Assembly (NCBI GenBank): GCA_963576785.1
Contig: OY756145.1
Location: forward strand, 1,054,001-1,118,000
Length of the DNA: 64,000 bases
Direction: 5' to 3'
DNA from: Chlorophyllum brunneum
Lineage: Eukaryota > Basidiomycota > Agaricomycetes > Agaricales > Agaricaceae
The position numbers and the translations under genes were made by a program. Within the stretch, counting starts at the first letter, position 1. Every line of letters starts with the position of its first letter. Below are positions 46,560 through 57,000 of this stretch, piece after piece. The notes below the pieces were generated by a model. It had not been told where the DNA came from, searched no databases, and saw only the letters and a program-made list of their open reading frames with translations.

Positions 46560-46852
46560 TGTTACGACCTTAGTCTAAGACTCAGGTTGCAAGTCTTTGG
46601 ATAAAGACAAGGAAATAGAGAGAAGAGTAAGGGATGATACGATTGGTAAAGTGTAAGGATTACATCACGTATTACTACACTTTATATACTAGTGGTATGA
46701 ACTAAGAATAATGGAGCAGAGTAAAGGAGTCACAGGGGACAAGTAGAATGAGTCAGTAAGAGTACAGCCATAAGAGATGAAACAGATACATAGGAATGAT
46801 AAATGTGACGGGCACATGATAGGAATGTACTGTCTATCTATAGTTCATAACC
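46560..46852 (-). repeat. 5' LTR of the chromovirus
   Basis: 293 bp. Same length as its partner with about 13 substitutions; several lie where one copy has CG and the other TG or CA. The outermost base is C where the partner has A. It supplies the promoter for the element. Confidence 0.95.
46654..46688 (-). promoter_or_regulatory. Predicted chromovirus promoter: TATA box and start site
   Basis: On the minus strand TATATAAA (46,688-46,681) is followed 34 bases downstream by ACACTTTACCAA beginning at 46,654. The spacing suits a polymerase II start. The same 12 bases are complementary to the primer-binding site, so the start was inferred from two independent signals. Confidence 0.65.
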
Positions 46853-48355
46853 ATTTCACTGAGGACAGAATGGACCAGAAAGTGAGGGAGTAGTCAGGAC
46901 AATCCCTGAACCATTCCAACAGAAGATGACAAATGGCAAGGAAATGTCCCTGGCCAGAATATACAGAGGGGTCAAGAGCTTACTTGGCAGAACCAATTGA
47001 GTCTGTAAAGACTGCAATATGTATGGCCTCAAAAACTGTTGCAGCAGTCCTCAAAGCCATACAAATGGCAAAAAGTTCAGTATCTGGGGCTGTAACCTTA
47101 CCAGTTGGATAACACAATGCATGAAGCAGATGTGTCCCCCTGTAAATGTGGGTAGCCAAAACTGTCTGGTAGTCTCCAACCAACAGCAGACTTGTGTCCA
47201 TCACTGCATAGACAATCTGTCTGTCCTCACGATACTCACAAAGAGTATTGTTGAGCAAATCCACTTGATAACCTGCTGGGTTTCCACTAAGCAAGGCATC
47301 ATATGTTTTAAAAGTCACCTGGGCCACATAGCAGTCCAGAAGACAAGAACCTGGTAATGCTTCGAGCACAAATGGCTCAAACATCTCCATCAACTCTGGC
47401 AAATGAGAGTTTGCCTCAGTGACTGGCCCCTTGACCTTGACTACCTGAGCGGGGGTCATAAGGGCAATCAATCTGAGGTGCAGAATACACCCAGTGGTGT
47501 ACTGATGTCCCATCATAGAACACACAGGGTGGTTCTCAGAAAGTATGGCTACCCTATGGATAGCATGGGTAGCCAGTTTCTTGAGATGAAGATGGATGGG
47601 GATGAGGCCAGCTAAGACTTTGGCTCCTCTAGTAGGGCTGGTGTGGAACACACCAGTGATCCACAATGTAGCTTTATGCTGCATAGTGTTAAGTTGCTTC
47701 AGAAGGGTCTTGTTATGGGCACCTTCATAAAACCAGAGTCAAAACCCATATGTAGTGATAGGAACTACACATGAGCAATAAAGAGTCCTCTTCTGAGAAG
47801 GAAGAACACCTCGAGATGAATTACCAAGCATGCCCATGGCCTTGACTGTGGACAGAGACTTAGTAGCATAATGCTGAATGTGCTCTTTAAACATAAGAGC
47901 TCGATCAAAGAAGAAACCCAAGTACCTCCAATGGGTCTTAGGGTGTAGGGGAGTATTACCAGTATGGGGGGCATATCCCAAATCCAATGGTGGGCTATTG
48001 TCTCCCCATTTATGGGAGAAGTGAAATACTTCAGACTTGTTATGCTCAATGGTAAGCCCAAACGAGATAGTCAAATGATGTATAATCTGGTACACTTGCT
48101 TAAGGCATACTAGATTAGGTTCCCAGGTTTTAGCCTGGGCAATAGCCAGCCCATCATCAATGTATGAGAGCAAGGTACTCCCAAGCATGATTGCCTCCCT
48201 GTCATAAAGCTTCATGAAGGGGGCAAGATGAAGGCTGGAGAGGATGGGAGAGAGCAACAAGCTCTGACCTACCCCTATGTCTGCCTGTCTGAGATCAGAC
48301 TTGTGGTCCCCCCACACATATTGCATAAAGTGGCCAACCAAATAAGAGGCAAAGA

Positions 48356-48659
48356 TATTAAAGGTGGGAATACAAAAGGGGGTAGAAAGGGTAGAGACAA
48401 CATAAAGAGGATGATAAAAGAGAGTTGAGACATAGACACAGACACAGACACTAACACTAACACTGACACATAATGGGTAAAGGATTGATATTTGGGGGAG
48501 CTGGGGTGCTCCTTATATATGTACAGAGGGTGGTCTGTGCACTACCAAATCATATGACTAACTATCTAAGGCTATCTAGGATAAGATGAGATGAACTAGA
48601 TAAGATGAGATAATACTAGATAAGCTTAGATAAGATGAGATAGCTGGTCAACTCTAACA
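48356..48659 (-). repeat. Solo LTR, 304 bp, same family as 35,758
   Basis: Ends TATTAAAGG...CTCTAACA (the first dinucleotide is TA where the relative has TG), flanked by AAAGA at 48,351-48,355 and 48,660-48,664. The empty site is at about 925. Strongly similar to the LTR at 35,758-36,055 over its whole length, including the TATATAAGG box and a run of cagaca/ctaaca short repeats near 48,430-48,470. Inserted in LINE-B reverse transcriptase. Confidence 0.9.
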
Positions 48660-49128
48660 AAAGAATCTACCCACACAGGGGTCAAATCCTTGCTTCCATA
48701 GTATAGCCAACAACATAGTGTAGTTGAGCAATGGAAAGAACTAAGCGATGTCAAAAGTGACAACACTAGTCTTGAGGCCCTTGGCCCACCCTGTGTGAAC
48801 AATGTGGGTTAGGAGCATCCCAGCATCATCAGTGAACCTCTGACAGATACCACTGAGCTGATTCAGATGAAAGACTCCATGCTTGACAGAGTCAAACTAG
48901 AGATGATTCAAATTTATTTTCTTGATAAGCTTACCAAAGGTATTCAGGAGCACAATGGGCCTGAATGCCTTGGGTGTTGAGTAGGACGGCTTGCCCGGTT
49001 TTGGTATAATAACCAACAAGCTTTCCTTAAAATGGGACAGCCAATAACCCACATGCATGCAGGCATTAGTTATCCCAATGAATAACTGAAGGACATTGAG
49101 GTTCTCGGTGATTTCTTTGAGGTGGGTC

Positions 49129-49919
49129 TGGAGCCTGGCTCTGACCTATGGGTTATGACATTTGTCCATAACCAGTTGGCTTCTCTGAGACTGTCCTATC
49201 GGACAGATCTCATCAATCACTGTGACATCATGGTTCTCTCTCTCTTTTTGGGAGGCAAGACCCTGAATCTCATGAATGTTTACTCTGATTCAGAGCACAC
49301 AGCAATTTGGTTCCTTTCAGACTGGTCTGCTACTTTGCCTAGACATATCTATATGGGCAGCAATTTCAATTGCCATTCTGAGCTTTGGGACCCTAACTAT
49401 GGCTCCTACTCGGGTACCTCGCAGTCTCTGATCTCCTTCGGGACTGACATTGGTCTAGACCTTGCCTTTCTAGTCGAGCCTGGGCCTACTCATATTCCAT
49501 ACAATGAGGATCTTCAACCTTTGGTCATTGATCTAGCATTTGTTCCATCAGACCTGTCTATTTCCTATAGACCTAGGTTAGATTACTCCCTTAGGGGTCC
49601 ATCAGACTACGTTCTACTGGTTCTGGTTCTTCCAGTCACACCCACAATAGTGGAGACTCACAGGAAAACCCTGCTGCATGATGGTGGTAAAGAGGTAGCA
49701 CTCTTCCTCACTGATGTTATCCGGGACCTCCGGGAAGTTGCTAGACTTCCAAAACCTTCTACTACTGATGTGATGGAGGTCTTTTCCACTGTCTGGGAAG
49801 CCCATACAGTGGACGTCATGATTACTCACTGCTCTAAGCCCTGGTGGAACCAGGAATGTCACGAGACCTTCAGGAGATATCATGAGACTTGTTCTCATGA
49901 TGACTACTCTAACTTCAGA
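49129..49919 (+). mobile_element. LINE-B endonuclease fragment (left part of copy B8)
   Basis: LINE-B ORF2 from GSDLWVMTFVHN through SNFNCHSELWDP, IPYNEDLQPLVIDLAFVP and SDYVLLVLVLPVTPT to KPWWNQECHETF and DDYSNF, in one open frame. It is interrupted at 49,919 by the N-module/LINE-B composite and resumes at 53,031. Its 5' end abuts the oppositely oriented LINE-B copy B7. Confidence 0.87.
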
Positions 49920-52900
49920 AATCACTCCTTGACTTGTTACCACTACCATTATTTTTCCACTTCCCTTTCCTCGTTGCACCATTCATTTCTCGGGCTCTCT
50001 CTCATGGGCCCATGTCTTTTCTGAGCCTTTGCTGGCTGTAGGGGGGTGGTCCAGGTGGCAACATTAGTCAGTCTTTGTTTTTTTTTTTTTTTTAAAATCA
50101 TGGCCTAAGGCCAATTTATTGTGTGGTGCTCGCACATAGCCTGCGGCTGGAATACAAATGAGTACTCTAGCGGGTATCTATGGAGAAGGTGGTAATTACA
50201 CCCTACCAAGCAAAAGTACCGTTGCCCAAAACCAATGGTAGGAAGAGTTACATCCTACTCCCAAGCCCAGAGGGCAAGGGGAGTGGACACCAGAGGAGGC
50301 AAGTGGGTAGGGAGGTCCCCCAACCAGTGACCCAGTCCGGAGACCAGGCCTGGTCAGTAAGTGTTAATTCACTGTAAATGCCCAGCACCAGAAACCCCCA
50401 GTTACTGGTCCCGCTACTAGCCCCTGGAGTTCTTCTTACTAGGCGTCATCCCCCTCGGCCATGGTCACCCCTGCCAGAGTAATGGGCCACACCATTTGTG
50501 TGGCTATTGGCATCTTCACCACACCTAGTCACCAAAGGGGACAACTCTGCTCATAAAACTCCAAAGGTCTTCGCCGGACTTCCACCGGAGTTCTCTGGCA
50601 CTGGACAATAACCCACCTACCCTAAGCCAGTTATCCAATTCCCTGAGGAATGGATGGGAAAGCGAATGCCTGAGGGTTTCTTTCAAAAACTTGATGAGAG
50701 CACCCAGTGTAGCTGGGTACCCCCTAGAGGAGTCAAACCTTGGACAAGAGGTAAGAATATGCACACAAGACTTGAAGGGAGCTCTGCATGGACACCAGAA
50801 TGGTTCATCCTGGAAGAACCAAGACCTGTAGGCCCCGATAGGCACATGGTTGAGTATAACTCTATACATATGGGCAGACAGTGAGTTGGACTCTGCTGTG
50901 GTGGAAGGCAGCCATGAACCTCCATTAAGGTAGGTGGGCTGGAGGGGCTTACCGTTGCGCCCTTCGAGAGCCATAAACTGGCTTTCCAAGTAAGTAGGAT
51001 CCTGGAATCAAGTGATCCAGGCATCCTGGCAGGATTTGACAACCTTCTGATGAAGGGAGTCAAGGGAGGTTTGTGGATGGGAACCCGCAGAGACCCGAAG
51101 CTCAGTACAGTACTGATGTACCATATCATAAATGGCCCACTTCTCTAAAGAGTATGTGTGCCAGACATGAAGGGAGCATTCAGGGTAACCCCCAAACCAC
51201 TCCATAAGGGTGTTGCACACGGCAAGCGAGTAAGCCTAACCAATGTTAGTCAGTCATTGGGTGGCATGCCCTTAGTGAAGGTGATTAAAGGTGGGCATAT
51301 CCCTACTGTTCAACTGACTAATACCTATATACACAGATCGACAGGATAGCCCCTTGGTAAAGGGTCTTAAAGGCTAGAGTACTGGCCACCTTGCTCGCTT
51401 GCACTCACTGGGTCACCAGTGGTGGCAGCCCTTCTATTAATCCAATGGAGTTACAGTCCCATATAGGGTTTGCATGGTCGTTTTAACCTCTGCTGCAGCT
51501 CAAGTCTGGCTAGCTTCTTGAGGCTGGGTTATCCTGGCTGATGACGGATGTTCAGGCCTACCCCTAATTGTGCTTGCACGTTGGTGGGGAGCACACTGAA
51601 AAAAGCTGCCCTGTCATACCCAAAAAGGACCAAAAGAATAAGGGACAGTAATAGGGGGTATGAAGGTGAAAACAAGCCAACCAAAAGGACAGGCCACCCC
51701 CCACCAGTGTCACTATGCCTTCAGGAACCTCTTTGGAAGTAGTACCTGGTCATTAATAGGGATATGCCAAACTCCAGGGCACTGGGTGGGTTTGGGTTAA
51801 CTTGGGGAAACTTGGGTTGATTGGCACCTGTTTCACAGAATGCTTAAGTAATCCATTCCACGGGTTGCTTAGGTAATCCAATGTGAACACCACCCTGGTA
51901 GCACCCCCTGTGAGATAGAGATCCCCACCAGTATTAGCATGTGGATTCATACCCAAAGACAAGTCACCTCCTCTGGGGGTAGGGCATAGCAAACATGGCT
52001 GTGGGGGAATGGAAAGCTAGTCCAGGGGTTGCACCTTGGAGGTATGCCTTTGTGGCCTTTGCCTGCCCAACTAGTGGACCGTAGTGGGCCATTTACTGGG
52101 AGTATGCTGAAAAAAGCCACCTGGTTACTGAGAAGGAGTGGCCTGGCTTGAGAGGTCTAGATTCTCCATCAATGGGTCTCTGCCAACAACAGAGTTTACC
52201 TGTTTAGGTTGATACCATGTAAGTAGTCTGGATTTGGGGTGGCAATATGCACAGTCAAGCAGTGAGATCCTGTCTGTGTACTATATAGGAAGGATGCCTC
52301 AAGCAAATGGCAGGCTGGTCCTCAGGGATACCATGCTCTCTCAGTAGCAGGGTGTCTGCCCAAGCTAAAGGCTTTACCTCTTAGGAGGGAGGGGCAAAGT
52401 CCCTGCAACATGGCTGGATGCAACACCAATATGGGAGCCTGGGAACATACTGGGCATTCTATGGGTACATGTTGTCTCAAGACCCCTGTCTCTGGGTTGC
52501 TAGGAGTTTGCCTGCAAGAGACTCCATGTATAGGTCCCTTAGAGCCTATTGGCTGCAAGTGTAGGGCTTCTCTGGAGATCTGCACTCATATCTTGTACTC
52601 TTTTCCATTGTACAAGAGATGTCATGGCCTGCTAGTCTCCATCGACCAGCTGGTATCTTTTCTTGGGTGCAACCCTGCTACATTTGCATTCAAGTCCAAC
52701 AGACTACTTACGGGTATTGGATAACACAACATGGCCCCTGCTAGCTTCCCATGTCTTTGACATGTGTAGAAGTTAATTGCAAATTGATTGCATACTCTCC
52801 TTAGGGAGGGGAGGCTAGGGGTCACTCATCATTTTGGTCTAGGATTCATGCATTTGTGTATGTTTCCGCGACCATTCACCCAGACTGCCTGTCGGCAGTC

Positions 52901-52997
52901 TAGTTTGGCCAGAGGAGAGCCTATCTTCGATTACCTTCTATTATATATATATGTCATAGTAGATACAGGTGGACTGCAATCATGCACTACCTTAAAC

Positions 52998-53028
<31 letters not shown>

Positions 53029-53030
53029 AA
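49920..53030 (+). mobile_element. N-module/LINE-B composite, TSD-bounded, carrying a LINE-A
   Basis: N-module (49,920-50,073 and 51,241-52,534; the gap is an inserted LINE-A) joined at the usual terminus to LINE-B in its last ~0.17 kb of ORF2 (52,535; PLEPIGCKCRASLEI), then 3'UTR and poly(A) to 53,030. Flanks CTCTAACTTCAGA (49,907-49,919) and CTTTAACTTTAGA (53,031-53,043) are a 13 bp TSD within LINE-B, and the interrupted LINE-B reads on correctly. The composite therefore integrated as one piece with almost no LINE coding sequence and must have been mobilised in trans. Confidence 0.9.
50074..51240 (-). mobile_element. 5'-truncated LINE-A in N-module, 15 bp TSD
   Basis: Poly(T) at 50,074 (tttg then T-tract), LINE-A 3'UTR, C-terminal domain (50,989-50,525), shared TGA (51,008-51,010) and the end of RNase H to 51,240. 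TSD: CAACATTAGTCAGTC (50,059-50,073) and CAATGTTAGTCAGTC (51,241-51,255). The two copies differ as CA versus TG at one dinucleotide, as expected if the target had CG. Confidence 0.9.
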
Positions 53031-54159
53031 CTTTAACTTTAGACATGCTAAGAAGTGCACTAAACATAGCTTCTTTGATGCTTGCATTGAGGAGATTGCT
53101 TCTTCTAACAAGTGACCATGGGACCTTATGGAATGGGTCCAGAAATGGAAGCTTTCACTCTGTGAGACTATCCAGTACAATAGAGAGCTATGTCACATGC
53201 TCCTGGATCTCTGGAACGCACTCCATAATACTTACAACTTGGCTTCTGGCCAGGCTGTGGATATTTCTGTTATGCCTTGCTTGGTAGAAACCCTGCAGGC
53301 CATCAAGTGGATTTGCTCAATGATACTCTTCATGAGTATCATAAGGATGGACAGGTTGTCTACACAGTGATGGATGCAAGTCTGCCACTGATTGGAGACT
53401 ACCAGGCAGTTTCAGCCACCCATATTTATAGGGGGACATGTTTGCTTTGAACATTGTATCACCCAGCTGGTAAAGTTACAGCCCCAGATGCTGAACTTTT
53501 CACTATTTGTATGGCTTTGGGAACCGCTGCAACAGTTTCTGAGGCTGTACACATCATGGTCTTTACAGACTCGATTGGGTCTGCCAAGCAAGCGCTTAAC
53601 CCATCCATACATTTTCGTCAAGGACATTCCCTGGCTGTTTGTTGTCTTTTGCTGGAGTGGTTCAGGAGTTGTTCTGACCATTCCCTCACTTTCTGGTTTG
53701 TTCTGTCTTTGGCGAAATGGTCCATTCATCAGGAGGTGCATTTATTTGCTACCAACCTTCAAGTCACCACGGGATGTTGTCCAGCAATGTCTATTGATTT
53801 GCTATATAAACTCAACATAGCAACTGTCCAGAAGTCCTGGAGGGTTACCTTCCAGGACTCCTCTTATTGCAGTTTGAACTTCCTTGTTCTCAAGGATAGT
53901 AAGAACAAAGTACTACAGCTAATGTACCTCCATGGAGGTTCTTGGCTTCCTTCTTTTCCCTCTCAGTCCATTGTAACAAGAGCAAACTATGCCATTCTTG
54001 GGCATGCTCCAACCAGCAAGTATTGCTCCCAGTTCCATCCTTTAGAGCCTATTGGCTGCAAGTGTGGGGCTTTTTTGGAGACTGCACTCATATCTTGTGC
54101 TCTTGTTCTCTGTACAAGAGACATTGTGGCCTGCCAGTCTCTGTTGACCAGCTGGTATC
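53031..54159 (+). mobile_element. LINE-B right part (copy B8), reverse transcriptase deleted
   Basis: Continues the fragment at 49,129-49,919: linker (CIEEIASSNK, PWDLMEWVQKWKL) to AVDISV, then an abrupt joint at about 53,272 to the region before RNase H (CLVETLQAIKWI in the shifted frame), then RNase H (VMDASLPLIGDY, DAELFTICMAL, VFTDSIGSAKQAL; 53,454-53,720) and C-terminal domain (CKCGAFLETALIS). About 1.65 kb with the whole reverse transcriptase is missing. It is cut at 54,159 by LINE-A poly(T). Confidence 0.85.
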
Positions 54160-56515
54160 TTTTTTTTTTTTTTATTTTTATTCATGGCCTAAGGCCAATT
54201 TATTACACGGCGCTCGAACACAGCCCACGGCCGGAATACAAAGAGTAAACTAGCAGGTATCTACGGAGACAGTGGTAACTACGTCCTACCAAGCATAAGT
54301 ACCATTGCCCAAGACCAATGGTAGGAGAAATTGCGTCCTACTCCCAAGCCCGAAGGGCAAGGGGAGTGGACGCCAGAGGAGGCAAGTGGGCAGGGAGGTC
54401 CCCCAACCAGCGACCCAGCCCGAAGACCAGGCCCAGTCAGTAAGTGTCAGTTCACCACAAATGCCCAGCAATAGAAACTCCCAGTTACCGGTCTACTAGC
54501 CCCCAAAGTTCTTCTTACTGAGAGTCATCCCCCCGGCCACAGTCACCCTTGCCAGAGTAATCGGCCGCACCATTTGTGTGGCTATCGGCGTCTTCACCAT
54601 ACCTAGTCGCTGAAGGGAACAACTCCATTCATAAAACTCCAAGAGTCTTCACCGGACTTCCACTGGAGTTCTCCGGTGCCGGACAATAACCCACCTACCC
54701 TAAGCCAGTTATCCAATTCCCTGGGGAATGGATGGGAAAGCAAACGCCTGAGGGTTTGCCTTCAAGAACTTGACAAGGGCACCCGGCGTGGCAGGGTACC
54801 CCTGAGAGGTGTCAAACCGACTACAGTTGGTAAGAATATGCACACGAGACTCGAAAGGAGCCCCGCATGGACACCAGAATGGTTCATCCTGGAAGAACCG
54901 AGACCTATAGGCCCCAATAGGCGCATGGTTGAGTATAACCCTACACATGCGGGCAGACAGCAAGTTGGACTCTGCTGCGGCAAAAGGCAGCCATGACCCT
55001 CCATGGAGGTAAGTGGGCTGGAGGGGCTTACTGTTATGCCCTTCGAGAGCCATGAACTGGCTACCCGAGTAAGTAGGATCCTGGAATCAAGTGATCCAGG
55101 AATCCTGGCAGGATTTGACAACCTTCCGACGAAGGGAGTCAAGGGAGGTTTGCAGACAGGAACCCGCAGCGACCTGAAGTTCGGTGCAGTACTGGTGTAC
55201 AGTACCATGAATGGCCCACTTCTCCGAAGAGTAGGTGTGCCAGATGTGAATGGAGCATTCAGGGTGACCCTCAAACCACTCCATAAGAGCGTTACACACA
55301 GCAAGCGAGTGAAGCTGGCCAGAGTGAACAGAGGGGTCCACCGCTCTCTTGGCAGAACCAAGGGCGTCAGTGAACAAGACAATGGAGTCGCAGTCAGGAA
55401 GGCCAGTGGCCTTTCCAATCGTGATCCGGATAGTGTACAGCTCCGCATCAGGAGCCGTCACTCGACCTGCTGCATGTCTCGTCTGGAAGACACGCCGGCC
55501 TGACCGGTAGATATGGGCAGTGGAGACTGCCTGGAACTCCCCCCACAGCGGTAGACTAGCGTCCGTGGCCATAGTGAGAACTCGAGAATCGGCATTGGCA
55601 CGTTCTAAGGTGCCATTCAGATGCCTTATATGTACAGCCCTCTCGTCACGAGAACGAGGAGAGTCGTGGAAGAAGACTTGGGCCGCAAAGCGGTCCAGGA
55701 GACGGTGACCAGGCTGAGCCACTGCAGAGCAGGGGTCAAACTGCTCAGTAAGAGATGGGAGCATGGAAGTGGCTTCCATAAGGGAACCTTTGACTTGTCT
55801 GACGAGATGGTCAGACAAAAGGGAGATGGAGAGAGGGTGTGGGGGGGCACCCTTGGCATTCGGACGATCGAGGAGGGATCGGAGAGGGTGAGTATCGGAG
55901 AGGGTGGAGAGATGGTAGTTCGCTCTTGAGGCCAACTTCTTCAGATGGAGGTGGACGGGGATGAGGCCAGCGAGGGCTTCAGTGCCGCCAGAGGGGGAGG
56001 TGCGGAACGCACCGGTGATCCACAACACAGCCTTGCATTGCATAGTGTTTAGGGATTTGAGGAGGCCCTTACACCGAGCCTTATCAAAATACCACAGATG
56101 GAAGCCATACGTCGCGATAGGCATGACACATGACCTGAAGAGGAGCCGCTTCTGCTTGGGGGTCAGACTGCGGGAGGAGTTACCCAGCATCCCCATCACT
56201 TTCACGGTGGAGAGGGCTTTGGTAGAATAATGTCGAACATGTTCCTGAAAATTCAGGGCACGATCAAAGTAAAAGCCCAGGTACCTCCAATAGGTCTTAG
56301 GGCGAAGAGGAGTGTCCCCTGTGAATGGACCGAAGCCCAAGTCGAGGGGGGGATTGATGTCTCCAGGCTTTCTGGAGAAGTGGAAAAGCTTGGACTTGTC
56401 ATGCTCCATGACAAGCGCAAATGCTACAAAAAGATTAAAGAGAACAATGTATGCCCCCTTGAGGGTATCCAAGTTCTTGTCCCAGGTCTTAGCCTGGGCA
56501 ATGATGGTACCGTCA
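54160..56515 (-). mobile_element. LINE-A joined to diverged N-module (young copy A6)
   Basis: LINE-A 3'UTR, C-terminal domain, RNase H and thumb on the minus strand, 5'-joined at 56,515 to the end of a diverged N-module (N', 56,516 on) right at the RT motif C region (DGTIIAQAK). It retains many CpG sites and long open frames, so it is younger than the left-hand copies. Poly(T) at 54,160-54,180 is interrupted by single A bases. Confidence 0.88.
54709..56472 (-). pseudogene. LINE-A ORF2 C-terminal half with shared internal TGA
   Basis: The frame is open for 461 codons (56,472-55,087): RT thumb (MLGNSSRSLTPKQKRLLF, YGFHLWYFDKARCKGLL) and RNase H with its acidic residues (D in MATDASLPL, E in DAELYTIRI, D in LFTDALGSA) and a DSLRRKVVKSCQ helix. 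TGA 55,087-55,089 then interrupts it, and the same frame reopens without damage through FQDP and the C-terminal Cys/His motif CPCGAPFESRVHILTNC to TAA at 54,709. The TGA is at the homologous codon in every LINE-A copy that spans it, so it may be read through. The 5' part of ORF2 is missing. Confidence 0.85.
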
Positions 56516-57000
56516 CCCGTCTACGGAGCCCCTTGAGGGGTCTCTTACCACCAGCCTTAGCCAATGGCGACGTGGAATCAACTTGAGCTGGAACCTGGCT
56601 ATTTTTCCTGTACCAGGCCAACCAATGTAGGATTTAGTCCTCTTGAGCCAGGTGAGCATTCTCTGATAACTGGCGGCTTTTTTCAGCACGCCCCGGTACA
56701 TCACCTGCTACGGCCCACAACTTCACCCAAGCACTACCCTGGAGTTGCTTCCCATTCCTCAGCAGCCGGTTCGGTATGCCTTACGGTCCAGATCCCCGTG
56801 CTTAACTGTCTGAGATCTACACCTTGCAGACACTGCTACCAGATTGGTCCTGAGGTTATTTTAAGCCAACTTAGTCAGTATCCTCAATCTGGAGATTGGG
56901 TTATGTCTACTAACTACCGAAACTATGCCAAAGCGGACCGGGAGGGGTATCCTATCTCGGCGGCTTTTTTCAGCACGCCCCGAGTCAGACTGTTATCATG
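56516..57000 (-). repeat. Diverged N-module (N')
   Basis: Related to the N-module by its end (gcaaggggctccatgtatgg there, caaggggctccgtagacgg here), the ctcttgagc block, and two boxes GGCGTGCTGAAAAAAGCCGCC (minus strand) near 56,670-56,700 and 56,960-56,985, about 290 bp apart. Elsewhere it differs strongly, so it is a separate subfamily. It keeps CpG sites. No conserved ORF. The left limit of similarity is uncertain. Confidence 0.65.

Larger units (their letters stand above)
40441..46852 (-). mobile_element. Ty3/gypsy chromovirus, 6,412 bp, complete with LTRs
   Basis: Two 293 bp LTRs (TGTTATGA...TCATAACA), flanked by ATTTC at 40,436-40,440 and 46,853-46,857, bracket a minus-strand element: primer site, Gag, protease-RT-RNase H-integrase-chromodomain, an extra ORF, polypurine tract. 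By eye the LTRs differ at about 13 of 293 positions, mostly transitions, so the insertion is not recent. Gag, RT and the extra ORF are still open; the RNase H-integrase part has several stops. The integrase C-terminal chromodomain places it among the chromoviruses. Insertion target: RNase H of a LINE-B. Confidence 0.95.
39645..49128 (-). mobile_element. LINE-B (copy B7) split by chromovirus and solo LTR
   Basis: Minus-strand LINE-B: 3'UTR and C-terminal domain (39,645-40,440), chromovirus 40,441-46,852, RNase H (47,684-46,980: YAVMDTSLLL, DTELFAICMAL, VFTDSIGSAK), thumb and RT palm (48,341-47,739: SPILSSLHLAPF, intact YIDD at about 48,160), solo LTR 48,356-48,659, RT fingers to about 49,128. 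It is 5'-truncated there. ORF2 is broken. The element served as landing site for two LTR elements. Confidence 0.87.

Noticed and set aside
49129..54159. Twin-priming origin for the LINE-B plus-strand part next to LINE-B copy B7
   Set aside because: The plus-strand LINE-B includes RNase H and the C-terminal domain, which the minus-strand neighbour also has. An inverted 5' part of the same insertion could not overlap it, so they are two copies.
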